Shown in pieces: positions 40,265-49,139 of a stretch of DNA of 50,230 bases. The stretch covers positions 1 to 50,230 of IMG/VR virus record IMGVR_UViG_3300027743_000008; one strand, written 5' to 3'. A program made the translations under genes and the position numbers. The DNA is from a virus. Under the pieces are notes generated by a model. It was not told the origin of the DNA. It made no database searches and worked only from the letters and a program-made list of their open reading frames with translations. How positions within the stretch are numbered: the stretch's first letter is position 1; each line of letters begins with the position of its first letter.

Positions 40265-41865
40265 CAGATCCTCCCGTTGATGATGTAGGTCGCCGCCATA
40301 GCGGCGTAGGTGGTGCCGGTGCAGGTCCGCAGGTCGCGCAGCGTGTAGTTGTTGTACGGGGCGGTGCCGCCAGCGATCAGCGACAGCGTGCCGCTGGCCG
40401 GGAACAGCGTGCCGGTGCCGTTGATCGCCGAGGCCGCCGCACCGTAGCGCGGTGGCACCGGGACGATGTGGTTGGCGAGGAAGTTCGAACCGTTCGAGCC
40501 GACGCCGTTCCAGATCCCGTAGAACGACTGCCAGTACCGCTGGCACCGTTTCAATTCGTCGGCCTCGTCCGGCATCTGCCACGGCGGCGCGAGGCCGGTG
40601 TTGCTGGGATCGGCGTAGAGGCCGACGTCGGCGATGTAGAACACGCCAAGCGCCGCAGCGCCATTGGTGGCGGTGGCAAGAGCGATCTTGTTCCCGGCCT
40701 GCCATCCGGCAACGCCTTGGCTGGTCGTCCCACCAGCGAAGCAGAACGCCACGTTGAGGCCGCGTGTGGTGTCGGATGCCCACGTCCCGGTCACGTCGCC
40801 GGGGATGACGATGCTGTATTGCTGCCAGCCAGCCGCCGTGACGTTGATCGGAGCAAGGTAGGAACGGTCCAGAGCGCCGTTCCTGATGGCGACCGTATAG
40901 GTGCCGATGGGGGCTGTCAGCCAGAAGCGCAACACCACCTGGTCTGCGTAAGCACTGCCCCAGTTGAGGTCGGCGACACGGACGCCCTCGACAGACTGGT
41001 GGATGCCGATCTGGTCGGCAGCGGCCAGCGATGGCTTGGCGGTGGTGACCTGAACGTAGACGCACCTGTTGCTGCCGTTCGGCAACCGCGCACCCGACGC
41101 GATGCGGGCGCACGCGCCGGTGATGCCGGTGTTGAAATAGGCCCACTGGTCGGCGGGGTACTCGTCGGTTGGGACGACCGTGTCGCCGTTCTCCTGACTG
41201 ATCTGAAATGCCGGGTTGACGAGGCGGTTGAAGGCATCGGCGGTCTTCGCCGCCGTGATCGCCGACTTGACGAATGCCGTCGTGGCGACCGACGTGTCGT
41301 TGTCGCCAGCGGCTGGCGTAGACCCGAGTGTCATGGTGCCGGAAACCGACACGTCGCCAGCCGGAGTGACAATCACCTGCCCGACCGCACTGTTGTAGGC
41401 TGTCGGGCGCAGATAGACGCCGGTCGAAGTGCCGCCCGTGTTGGGGCCGAGAACGGCGGCGGTCGGAGCGCCGACGAAGCTTCCCGCTCCGGCTGCGACG
41501 GTCGAGCCTGATGCCAGCGCCGTCGCCGTCAACCCGCCGGTCATGGTGTCTCCGGCCTTGAGGACAAAGCCGCCGCCAGCGGCGTCGAACGTCGCCACGG
41601 CGTCCCAGTTGGCAACGTTGAATGCTGACGCGGTGATCGCAACCTTGGCCCGGTACATCACTCCGGCTTGGACGACGAAATCACCGATGGCATAGTCGGC
41701 AGCCGCGCTGAAATAGCGCACGGCGACGAGGTCCGTGGCGGCGTTGGAAGCGTTGATGACGCCGATCTGGCGGTCGGCGAAGTTCGTGTATATCTCGCCC
41801 GGCTGGCGACCCGTGGGCCGGGAACCCTTAACGCTCGATCTGAGCGATTGTACTCTTTCCGGCAT
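40264..41865 (-). CDS. tail fibre protein
   Basis: 533 residues, GGGGAGACA upstream of ATG. LKAGDTMTGGLTATALASG is the common phage fibre repeat and TSVATTAFVKSAI the tail-fibre segment. The C-terminal ~300 residues, with ADELKRCQRYWQSFYG, form the receptor-binding module seen in many fibres. It likely recognises the host surface. Confidence 0.8.
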   Translation of the reverse strand: MPERVQSLRSSVKGSRPTGRQPGEIYTNFADRQIGVINASNAATDLVAVRYFSAAADYAIGDFVVQAGVMYRAKVAITASAFNVANWDAVATFDAAGGGFVLKAGDTMTGGLTATALASGSTVAAGAGSFVGAPTAAVLGPNTGGTSTGVYLRPTAYNSAVGQVIVTPAGDVSVSGTMTLGSTPAAGDNDTSVATTAFVKSAITAAKTADAFNRLVNPAFQISQENGDTVVPTDEYPADQWAYFNTGITGACARIASGARLPNGSNRCVYVQVTTAKPSLAAADQIGIHQSVEGVRVADLNWGSAYADQVVLRFWLTAPIGTYTVAIRNGALDRSYLAPINVTAAGWQQYSIVIPGDVTGTWASDTTRGLNVAFCFAGGTTSQGVAGWQAGNKIALATATNGAAALGVFYIADVGLYADPSNTGLAPPWQMPDEADELKRCQRYWQSFYGIWNGVGSNGSNFLANHIVPVPPRYGAAASAINGTGTLFPASGTLSLIAGGTAPYNNYTLRDLRTCTGTTYAAMAATYIINGRI

Positions 41866-41900
41866 CTGCCGTGTCTCCCCGGCTCATCTGGCCGTGTCTC

Positions 41901-42569
41901 TCAATAGGTGCCGCAGTCGATTGACAGCTCGACCCATGCGCGGTCCTTGCGCACGTACCGTACACCATCCAACGGCACATCGGAAATCGAACCTCCGGTG
42001 GCGGCGTCGACGTAGGCTTTGGTCGCCGCTTGCAGGGGCGCAGACGGGTCGCCCGGCAGCACAAGGGGCCCGGTCATGGTGTCTCCAGCCTTCAGCACGC
42101 GCGCCGCGAGGTCGGAGAGCAATCCGGTGACCTCGGCCTGCGGGTGGGTATGAGCTGAAGGAGCGAACGTCGCCGGGATGCCGGTCAGCGAAGAGTAGCT
42201 ATGGGTGTGGACGAGCGGTGCCTTCCCGGCGAGGTCGGTTTCGAGGTTCGCCACCTCGCTCTGGACGTGGCTATGCACGCTCGGCGGAAAGGTCGCCGGT
42301 TTGCCGGTGATGTCGCTCCACGGATGGACGTGGGCGCTCGGCGGAAAGGTGGCGGGCTTTCCGGAGACGGAACTCCACGTCACCTCGGTCCAGCCAAGAG
42401 ACTGTCTCCCGTACTGTTTCGTGTCGTTCGGCGCTTCAGGCGTCCCCGCAGCCAGTATCCAGTCGGTGGAGTACTCGGCTCCCGGCACGACGGCTGCGAC
42501 GATCTCGTTGGCGTCGGGATCGGCCCACGGAATATGCAGGGCTTGGCGAAAAGCGTGGGTCGTCGTCAT
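41901..42569 (-). CDS. second tail fibre protein with histidine repeats
   Basis: 222 residues, ATG at 42569 (ATGA overlap). Contains repeated blocks of the form SGKPATFPPSAHVHPWSDIT, another SVHSHVQSEV and THTHPQAEV, then LKAGDTMTGPLVLPGD and ATKAYVDAA. His-x-His repeats are typical of collar fibres that bind metal along their axis. Confidence 0.78.
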   Translation of the reverse strand: MTTTHAFRQALHIPWADPDANEIVAAVVPGAEYSTDWILAAGTPEAPNDTKQYGRQSLGWTEVTWSSVSGKPATFPPSAHVHPWSDITGKPATFPPSVHSHVQSEVANLETDLAGKAPLVHTHSYSSLTGIPATFAPSAHTHPQAEVTGLLSDLAARVLKAGDTMTGPLVLPGDPSAPLQAATKAYVDAATGGSISDVPLDGVRYVRKDRAWVELSIDCGTY

Positions 42570-45568
42570 GCCACCAGTCTCCAAGTCGAGCCATCCCAGC
42601 TTTTGACTGGTTTCGGCACCCAGCTAGAGCCGTTCCAGACCTTAACAGATTTCTGCGCCCACGCGCTGCCGTTCCAGACGCCGACGCCCGCACCCGAGGT
42701 CTCGGCGTCGACGGAGACAGAGCCGACCAGCGCCGCAACAGACCAGCCAGCGGCGACAATCGTGGTGTTGGTCTTGCCCGACGCCACCGTCACGCCGTCG
42801 GCGGTCGCCGCGCTGACGCCGGTTGCGGCAACCGTGACGAGCTGCTTTGCCGCGACCGACGCAGTGCCGACCGTTGCAAGAGCCGACTGCCCGGAGGCGA
42901 CGACGCCGACGCTGCCTCCGGCCGACGCCGAGATGCCGCCGAGGACCGTTCCGGCGGTAACGCCGACAGCCGATGTCGTGATCGCCTGATTTGCCGTGAT
43001 CGACGCCGTGCCGACGACGGCTGCCGCTGCCGCACCGGAGGCGGCAACCGACGAGCGGACACTGACGGAGACAGCGCCCGGCAGAACCGTGGCGCTCGCG
43101 CCCGTCGTCGGCGTCGATACTTGTTGCTGCGCCGCGACCGTCACGGTCCCGGAGACAGCTGCCGCGCTCAGGGATGCTGGCGTGATGTCGATGCCGCCGC
43201 CGACGGCGATTGAGACACTGCCGTAAGCCGCAAAAGCGCCGACACCGACCGGCGTGACGCTGGCCACGCGCACGGTGGTGACAGAGACAGTGCCCGAAGC
43301 CGCCAGCGCCGTGGCCCCTGCGGCTGGGACACCAGCCCCTCCGGTGACGACGACACCACCGGCACCCGACGCCCCCGAGCCGAGGTCGAGGCCGACGAAG
43401 GAGGAGTTCACCCCGCCGGTCTGGAGACCTCCGGCGTAGTAGCTGTCGTAGATATTGACGATGCTGCTGGCGTAGGTGACCGGGCCGGGATTGCTCCACG
43501 TCTGCCCGTCGAACGCCGTCACCACCATCAGCAGGGCGTAGTAGCCGTTGGCTGCCAGCGTGTGCGGCGTGATCGCGGCCCACGCATAATCGCCGACCGC
43601 CACGCCGGTGTAGTCGATGGTCGCCGTGCGCTCGACAAGCCCCGAGAACCACTCGTAGAGCTTGAGCGTGTGCAGGCCGGTCTGGTTGGCGTGGCAGCGC
43701 CGCGCGCCGAGCCATGTGATCGGGATGCCCGACGTGCCGATGCCGAGGCGGACGCCGACCTCGCCGGTGAAGTCGTTGCGGTCGCTGCCCGGCGTGTATG
43801 AGGTGAGTATCGACGCCGACGGCGCGGTCGCTCCCGTCGAGGTGACGGCAGCGGCAGAAACGCCTGTCGGCGTAAAGCTGACGTTGACCCCGACCGAGAC
43901 CGTGGCGGTGCCGAGCGCCGTCACAGCCGTGACGCTTCCCGGCGTCGTGTCGACGGCACCGCCCGCGCTCACCGAGACATTGCCGTGCGCCGTTGCCGCC
44001 GCCTGACCTGTCGGGGTCGTGCTGATCGACGCTACCGCGCTGGCCGTCGCGACACCGAGAGCGGTTGCGGCAGTCCTGCCGACACTGGTGGCCGAGACGT
44101 TCCAGACGGTGCTGGCGGTCGCCGACCCGAGAATGGAGACAGCGGCTGCACCGGACGCCAGAGTGCTGATATTGGTCCTGCCGGTGGCGGTCGCAGCGCC
44201 CAGAACGGTCGTCGCCGAGACGCCGACGGCTTCGAAACTGACCGGCGCTATCGCGGAGACGGTGACGGTGCCGAGTGCGCTTGCGGCAGCCACGCCGGTC
44301 GCGGCGACGGAGACATCGCCCGTGGCGGCAGCCGCGATCTTGAACGCCCCGGCGATGACGACATGCCCGGAGGCAAGCGAAGCAGTGACAGTCAAATTGC
44401 CGGTTGCGCCCGTGCCGGTCCTGACCGCATCGAATACACCCAGCGAAGTATCAGCGCCCGTCGTAGTGACAGTTTCGAGGCGCTCGATCCACGCTGTCGT
44501 CGATGGCGCGGTCGTGGTGTCGGTCGCACCGGACGCCGTCAGCGGCGTGGTGACGTTGCCGAACGCGCTCCACGCGGCTTCCTGCCCGCCAGCCGCCATC
44601 GCGACGATGAGATCGTCGTCCTGTGTCGTCGTCAGGCCGGTGACGCTGACGGACAAAGTAGCCGCTGTGGTAGCCGCCGTCGAAGCATCGAGCGGTGTCG
44701 TCTGGGCATTGCCGCGATAAGCAACGATAGCGCCGCGTGCGACGGAGACACCAGCCGGGATATCAAATGTAAGGTCAGGAGCACCACTCCGCACCTGATA
44801 GAGCATCGTGCCGGAACCGATAGCGGAAGCAGCAGTCGTGCTGATGTTGTTGGTGGCTTGGGAGTTGACCTGCGTCCAGCCGGTGTTGGTAACGGCAGTC
44901 GTCGCGGTGCTGCGAGAAGCTATGCAGGCGACGAGCAGATCGCCGTCAGCAACGCCCGCAGGCTCGGTCAGCGTCAGCGGCGTGGCAGTTGCTTCGGCTG
45001 CGGTGCCGACGCCGACGATGGCCCACGGCCCGGAAGGCACAAGAAGCTGCGGCCTCAGGTTTGCCGCCGCCGCCATTGTATTGATACTGACGTGCTGGCT
45101 GCCTGTTGGAGGCGTGTTCAGTTGCTCGTTCCGTGAATGAACGACCAAGATGACCGCGCTCGAACGTGGCAGCAGTGCAGTGTCGAGATTGATGCTGATC
45201 CTGCCCGCAACCGTTGGGACCGCCACGGAGCCGAGGAGGGTCAGTGCGGAAAGGCTGCCACCAGCAATTTTGTTGGTGGCAACCGAACCCACCCGCACTT
45301 CAAACGTATCGCCAGCAGCATTGACCGTCGCGACGTTAAGCGACAACCGAACGGTTCGACCCGCCGGGATCGTCGTCGTGTCAAAAGTCGGGAAATATTG
45401 AGCGCACGTAAACCCGAGAGAAGAATTTTGCCCCAACGTCGCCGTAGCGGCGGGTGTTATCGACGCAACGGTCGAGTCTCTGGCGACTGAATAAGTCGCA
45501 TTGTTGAGCTGCGCCTGCTTGTCGGAAGTCGCGGTGACCGGGGCAACCGGAGTATCATAGACGGACAT
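42566..45568 (-). CDS. 1000-residue Ala/Thr/Val repeat-rich fibre or surface protein
   Basis: ATG at 45568, with GAGGG upstream. After ~410 residues of beta-rich sequence, about 26-residue degenerate repeats dominate (e.g. VSFEAVGVSATTVLGAATAT), broken by an insertion near residues 590-720 that includes ITWLGARRCHANQTGLHTLK. The last ~40 residues hold three WNGSxW-type motifs (WNGSAWAQK, WNGSSWVPK, WDGSTWRLV). Likely a beta-helical or extended fibre with a surface-binding tip. Confidence 0.65.
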   Translation of the reverse strand: MSVYDTPVAPVTATSDKQAQLNNATYSVARDSTVASITPAATATLGQNSSLGFTCAQYFPTFDTTTIPAGRTVRLSLNVATVNAAGDTFEVRVGSVATNKIAGGSLSALTLLGSVAVPTVAGRISINLDTALLPRSSAVILVVHSRNEQLNTPPTGSQHVSINTMAAAANLRPQLLVPSGPWAIVGVGTAAEATATPLTLTEPAGVADGDLLVACIASRSTATTAVTNTGWTQVNSQATNNISTTAASAIGSGTMLYQVRSGAPDLTFDIPAGVSVARGAIVAYRGNAQTTPLDASTAATTAATLSVSVTGLTTTQDDDLIVAMAAGGQEAAWSAFGNVTTPLTASGATDTTTAPSTTAWIERLETVTTTGADTSLGVFDAVRTGTGATGNLTVTASLASGHVVIAGAFKIAAAATGDVSVAATGVAAASALGTVTVSAIAPVSFEAVGVSATTVLGAATATGRTNISTLASGAAAVSILGSATASTVWNVSATSVGRTAATALGVATASAVASISTTPTGQAAATAHGNVSVSAGGAVDTTPGSVTAVTALGTATVSVGVNVSFTPTGVSAAAVTSTGATAPSASILTSYTPGSDRNDFTGEVGVRLGIGTSGIPITWLGARRCHANQTGLHTLKLYEWFSGLVERTATIDYTGVAVGDYAWAAITPHTLAANGYYALLMVVTAFDGQTWSNPGPVTYASSIVNIYDSYYAGGLQTGGVNSSFVGLDLGSGASGAGGVVVTGGAGVPAAGATALAASGTVSVTTVRVASVTPVGVGAFAAYGSVSIAVGGGIDITPASLSAAAVSGTVTVAAQQQVSTPTTGASATVLPGAVSVSVRSSVAASGAAAAAVVGTASITANQAITTSAVGVTAGTVLGGISASAGGSVGVVASGQSALATVGTASVAAKQLVTVAATGVSAATADGVTVASGKTNTTIVAAGWSVAALVGSVSVDAETSGAGVGVWNGSAWAQKSVKVWNGSSWVPKPVKSWDGSTWRLVA

Positions 45569-45639
45569 CAGCGAGTTCCCTCGCCGACGCGAGTGACATC
45601 ATCGGTTGCCGATATCGGCGACAAGCGGCATTTCCTCGA

Positions 45640-46074
45640 TCAGGTGATGCGGACGATGGCGTTGCCAGCGGTCTGCGCCGGGAAGGTGATCGTGAAGTCC
45701 CCGGCGCTCGACACCTTGTCGGAGCCGAAGTCCAGCACGGCGACGCTCTTGAGGCCGTTGGTCGAATTGTAGATCTGAGCGCCCCGGGCGGTGATCGAGG
45801 ATGTCGCCCATGTGGTGGTGGCAAAGGAGACACAACCCTCGTTGGCGTTCAGCACGGGCGTGATGTTGGTCAGCGTGTTGCCCCCGGCGGTGTAGTTGGT
45901 GCCGCTCGACTGGTTGGCGAGGCCGCTCGAATAGACCGCCACGGTCGGGTCCAGCACCGCCGCCGCCAGATAGAGAGCGATCTTGAAGACATTGCCGGTG
46001 GTGACGGTGAAGTTGTGCTGCCCGAGCAGCACCTCGTTCTTGAATGCGTGGCTTACGCCTGCGGTGATGGCCAT
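45640..46074 (-). CDS. beta-rich hypothetical tail or decoration protein
   Basis: 144 residues, ATG at 46074. Threonine-, asparagine- and serine-rich beta strands (FTVTTGNVFKIALYLAAAVL, NYTAGGNTLTNITPVLNANE). Resembles short phage virion proteins encoded before fibres. No family assigned. Confidence 0.55.
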   Translation of the reverse strand: MAITAGVSHAFKNEVLLGQHNFTVTTGNVFKIALYLAAAVLDPTVAVYSSGLANQSSGTNYTAGGNTLTNITPVLNANEGCVSFATTTWATSSITARGAQIYNSTNGLKSVAVLDFGSDKVSSAGDFTITFPAQTAGNAIVRIT

Positions 46075-46077
46075 GTG

Positions 46078-46368
46078 TCAGTCCCTCATGGTTAAGACGA
46101 GAGCGGCAGCTTCATGCATTCCCGCCTGCGTCAACTGGTGGATGATGGTGGTGTGGTTGGACAATACCGCGTTGCGAATGCCTGCCGCCAGCACCGCCCG
46201 GACGCTGTCCCGGTAGGCGAGCGCCTGATCGCGGATGGGGGCTGGCGCGTCGTTCGAAACGTGGATGATCTGCGCGGTGATGTCGTCCACCCAGAACGCC
46301 ACCGGGTGTCCTCCGCCGCTCGACGTGGTCACCTTGAACAGGCCCAGAGAAGTCCCGCTGCTGCTCAT
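46078..46368 (-). CDS. 96-residue hypothetical tail-region protein
   Basis: ATG at 46368 overlapping the upstream stop (ATGA). FKVTTSSGGGHPVAFWVDDI then an amphipathic helix YRDSVRAVLAAGIRNAVLSN, and a second helix near the end. No family recognised. Confidence 0.55.
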   Translation of the reverse strand: MSSSGTSLGLFKVTTSSGGGHPVAFWVDDITAQIIHVSNDAPAPIRDQALAYRDSVRAVLAAGIRNAVLSNHTTIIHQLTQAGMHEAAALVLTMRD

Positions 46369-47681
46369 GCCGTATCGATCCAGACATCGTTGACGGAGGG
46401 CGATGCCGGGGCCACGGAACCAATCGTGATATGCCCCCCGGTGACTTCGTCTTCGGCCGGAACGACAACGCCGCCGCCTCCGGCAGTTTCGAACCAAGTG
46501 ATGAAAATCCGGCTGTCGGCACCCGGAGCCGTGGTGAAGGTGATGACGGCACCGGCTGCGGTGTAAGAGGAAATCGGCTCCTGCACGACGCCGTCGAGGG
46601 AGACCAGAAGCTCCTCGGTCCGCTGGACGTCGACGACCTTGGAGCCGTCCTTGGCCCACAGCGGAAAGACGTTCAGCACTCCGTTCATGCCGGTCAAGGG
46701 TACGAGGCTCCACGCCTTCACGGTCCCCGGAGACAGCTTTTCGACCGGCACCAGCACGTCGATGGAGACCATGTCTCCAGCCCGAAGAGGGCGCAAAAGG
46801 GTGACGACAGAGGTGGTTTCGTCTACAACCCAGTCGCCATCGGTGGCGCTGACGGGTTTTGGCATGATGCGGATGCCATTTACTGAAACGTCAAGTTGTT
46901 CCGGGTATTCATCATCAAGAACAAAGGTTCGGCCGTCCAAAGCTGGCGTCGTCAGCGGGAACACGGTCTGGCCCGCGACGGCCCTGTACCAGAGGGTCAG
47001 CATCCCAGCCCTTTGCGGGTTGAGCATGACATCCCGTATCTCGTCGCCGATCAAACGGGCCTGATGCGCCCACCAGCGCGACGACCAGTGATCGCCCGTG
47101 ATGTCCATGATCTTGACGGCATTATCAGGGAGCGTGTCGGGCATGTGCTCGGCCCAAAGTGCGCTCGACAGCGCCCAAGCCTCTGCCTCAGCAGCCGCAT
47201 CGTCGAAGTCGGTGCGGGTTTCGGCAGCCTTTTCAAGGAGTTGCTCGGTTTCGTCGAGCCTGACATTGAGCAATTGAAGCTGGATAAAAGCGGTGTTTTT
47301 GGCCGCTAAGGCCCGGTCTCCGGCCACTAGGGCGACGCTTGAGGCCGATTTTGCCTCGATTTCGGCCAAAACAGCCCGTTTTTGGGCTGTTTCGGTGCTC
47401 TCGTAGAGGTCCAGCACCCTCCGGACGACCTCTTTGGTCATCTCCTCAAGCTTTTGCTCGAAAAAGCCGAGAACCTCGGGCTGGAAGCTGTCAAACGACA
47501 CGATTTCGTTGCGGAGAGCGCCATCCGACCGCAAAAGCCGGGAAACAGTGGCCTCAAGCTCGAAAATCCTCTGGTTCTGGGCGTCGAACGACGCATCCAG
47601 CATGTCTCCGGGCGGGGGTTCCCTAGGGTGATGCTGCGTCCAGTCGCTGAAGCTAAACGCGCGCCGGAGAATGCCCAGCAT
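46365..47681 (-). CDS. tail fibre/spike adaptor with coiled coil
   Basis: 438 residues, AAGGAG upstream of ATG at 47681. Residues ~35-170 are coiled coil (QNQRIFELEATVSRLL; RLDETEQLLEKAAETRTDF), then WSSRWWAHQARLIGDEIRDV and beta domains (GQTVFPLTTPALDGRTFVL; LDGVVQEPISSYTAAGAVIT). The arrangement resembles the N-terminal anchor part of podovirus fibres. Confidence 0.65.
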   Translation of the reverse strand: MLGILRRAFSFSDWTQHHPREPPPGDMLDASFDAQNQRIFELEATVSRLLRSDGALRNEIVSFDSFQPEVLGFFEQKLEEMTKEVVRRVLDLYESTETAQKRAVLAEIEAKSASSVALVAGDRALAAKNTAFIQLQLLNVRLDETEQLLEKAAETRTDFDDAAAEAEAWALSSALWAEHMPDTLPDNAVKIMDITGDHWSSRWWAHQARLIGDEIRDVMLNPQRAGMLTLWYRAVAGQTVFPLTTPALDGRTFVLDDEYPEQLDVSVNGIRIMPKPVSATDGDWVVDETTSVVTLLRPLRAGDMVSIDVLVPVEKLSPGTVKAWSLVPLTGMNGVLNVFPLWAKDGSKVVDVQRTEELLVSLDGVVQEPISSYTAAGAVITFTTAPGADSRIFITWFETAGGGGVVVPAEDEVTGGHITIGSVAPASPSVNDVWIDTA

Positions 47682-47721
47682 TCGGCACTCCTTATATATG
47701 GAAGCAGCAGCAGGTCTTGGT

Positions 47722-47973
47722 CTAGCTTGGTTTGCTGGCCTTGTCGATCTCGGCATCAAGCTCGGAGAGGCTGAGTTCGGTGAGGGGCCTTTCGTTGGCG
47801 CGGGCGATCTCCTGAAGCCTTCCGATGTCGCCGAGGCTTTCAAGAAGGGTTCGGGCTGCGGCAGCTCGGGCGGCGGGTGCGGCAGCCTTGTCGTCGGCAA
47901 CCGCGAGGAGCGCCTGCGTCGCCACCCGACGGATTTCGTCCTTCACCGGGAGGGCTTTCGGTCTGGTCGGCAT
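47722..47973 (-). CDS. small protein, terminase small-subunit candidate
   Basis: 83 residues, first gene of the late operon, GGAGACA upstream of ATG. The core AARAAAARTLLESLGDIGRL resembles the helical segment of phage small-terminase-like proteins. No HTH is obvious and large terminase lies far away, so the assignment is tentative. Confidence 0.5.
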   Translation of the reverse strand: MPTRPKALPVKDEIRRVATQALLAVADDKAAAPAARAAAARTLLESLGDIGRLQEIARANERPLTELSLSELDAEIDKASKPS

Positions 47974-48158
47974 GCTGTCTCCTTATGCTTAAAAAACAGG
48001 GGGGTATCCGGAGGTAAAATACCAGAATTTCAGGGACGTAAAAAAGCGAAAATTTCCGGGTTGAGGGGCAAACTCGCGCGGCGACCCGGCGCGGAGGCGG
48101 GGCAGGGGTCGGCCTCGGCAAGTGGGCTAAGTGCTTGATATCGCTACGCTTTCCGGCT

Positions 48159-48179
48159 TGTCTCCTGTCTCCTGTCTCC
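48159..48179. repeat. three tandem copies of the genome-wide heptamer TGTCTCC
   Basis: TGTCTCC repeated three times with a 7-bp period and followed by TGT. Further copies follow at about 48229-48255 in both orientations. This is the same heptamer found scattered over the genome. Confidence 0.9.
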
Positions 48180-48256
48180 TGTTATAACATACGTTAAATT
48201 GCTCACTGAGCACTTGCTCCTAGCTGCCACGGAGACACGTCTCCCGTGTCTCCCGT

Positions 48257-48274
48257 GTGGTACTCTGATACCAC
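48257..48274. promoter_or_regulatory. GTGGTA-N6-TACCAC inverted repeat
   Basis: A perfect 6-bp arm inverted repeat with a six-base spacer lies 26 bases beyond the stop of the HGG-motif gene and upstream of the late operon. Candidate operator. Confidence 0.35.
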
Positions 48275-48299
48275 ATTTCACCCATCAAATCGTGAGCAA

Positions 48300-48722
48300 C
48301 TATGCGCCCGTTAGCTCTACCCACGCGCCGGGAGACAGCGCCCGGTTTCGCCATGCTTCGAATAAGCGTCCGCGATCAATCGGAGACAGCGGCAAAGCGA
48401 CGTCGAGCGGGAAACCGTCAGGCGCGTTGCCGGACCCTATCCGCGCCATAGCCTTGCGCGGGCGACGCAACGTCGCTTGCGTGACGTCGACGCCTGCGGC
48501 GCGTCGCGCCCATCTATGCCCGCCGTGCTTATGGCAGCATGCCGCGCCGTGGAGCGCGTCGAGCCGACAACGCTGGCCAGTGGCACGGGCGACGGCGACG
48601 CATTGGCGGCGGTTAGGATGGCCGTCTCCGAAACGGGACTGATAGCCGGGAAACGTGCTGTCGAGCGTAACCTTACGCATGGGAATGCGCCATGACGGCC
48701 GGTTTTTGCTTTTAGCTGCCAT
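48300..48722 (-). CDS. HGG-motif cysteine protein, probable zinc-binding
   Basis: 140 residues, GGGAGG before ATG at 48722. RRQCVAVARATGQRCRLDAL followed by HGAACCHKHGGHRW matches small phage proteins with the C-x(n)-C-x(n)-C-x2-HGG pattern, thought to bind zinc. Function unknown. Confidence 0.65.
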   Translation of the reverse strand: MAAKSKNRPSWRIPMRKVTLDSTFPGYQSRFGDGHPNRRQCVAVARATGQRCRLDALHGAACCHKHGGHRWARRAAGVDVTQATLRRPRKAMARIGSGNAPDGFPLDVALPLSPIDRGRLFEAWRNRALSPGAWVELTGA

Positions 48723-48826
48723 TGCAACCTCCCGGTTGCGCCCGACAGGGGCGCGGTTGTAGAGACAGTGCTTTGTGTCTCTTGTTTTGCATTGCTTTGA
48801 GTTTACTTGAAAGCGCGTTTTCGGCC

Positions 48827-48840
48827 TGTCTCCGGAGACA
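48827..48840. promoter_or_regulatory. TGTCTCCGGAGACA palindrome
   Basis: Perfect 14-bp palindrome formed by two head-to-head copies of the heptamer. It lies about 105 bp upstream of the HGG-motif gene, so it is a candidate binding site if the heptamer is a protein-recognised sequence. A 12-bp version (GTCTCCGGAGAC) occurs within a coding region near 37646. Confidence 0.5.
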
Positions 48841-49087
48841 CGAAACCGCGCAAAACGTGAGTTTCCACCTTGGAAAGAATACTACCGCTTTTCTGGTATG
48901 CGACAGCATCACTCTGGACGCGCCCGATTGTGAGAATAAAATTCTATGCCTTCCTTGCCACGGGGACGGCCCGTACAGAGGCACGGGCCTGCGGACTAGT
49001 TTGGATGCCTCCGGAAATGCAACCGCTCCGTAGGGCCTCCCCGTGGCCGGGAAATCGAAGTTCCATAATACCGGAACCGGCCCAAAA

Positions 49088-49115
49088 ACAAAGGCCGCGC
49101 CATTGGCGCGGCCTT
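49088..49115 (-). terminator. terminator after the CobT-like gene
   Basis: Perfect 11-bp stem (AAGGCCGCGCC 49091-49101 with 49105-49115), three-base loop, followed in transcription direction by TGTTTTTG. It lies 24 bases after the stop at 49140. Confidence 0.9.
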
Positions 49116-49139
49116 GTCAGGCGCGATAGGGCGCTGGCG

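Larger units (their letters stand above)
47974..48299. promoter_or_regulatory. 326-bp leader/promoter region of the late operon
   Basis: No gene. It contains CTTAAAAAACAGG, AT-rich blocks near 48040-48050, a GC-rich stretch, three perfect tandem TGTCTCC copies (48159-48179), TTATAACATACGTTAA, and GTGGTA-ctctga-TACCAC (48257-48274). Late-gene transcription towards the small-terminase candidate must start in or before this region. I cannot assign -35/-10 boxes with confidence. Confidence 0.45.
48723..49139. other. 417-bp gene-poor region with palindromes
   Basis: No convincing gene on either strand. It holds the leader of the HGG-motif gene with a GCGCCC/GGGCGC hairpin (48738-48754), an A/T-biased stretch 48860-48950 that may hold promoters, the palindrome at 48827 and the terminator at 49091. 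It separates the CobT-like gene from the HGG-motif gene. Confidence 0.5.

Noticed and set aside
48722-49033. 103-codon plus-strand frame and an overlapping 90-codon minus-strand frame
   Set aside because: Both occupy the same palindrome-containing gap, have weak starts (TTG on plus) and no ribosome site, and show no family-like sequence.
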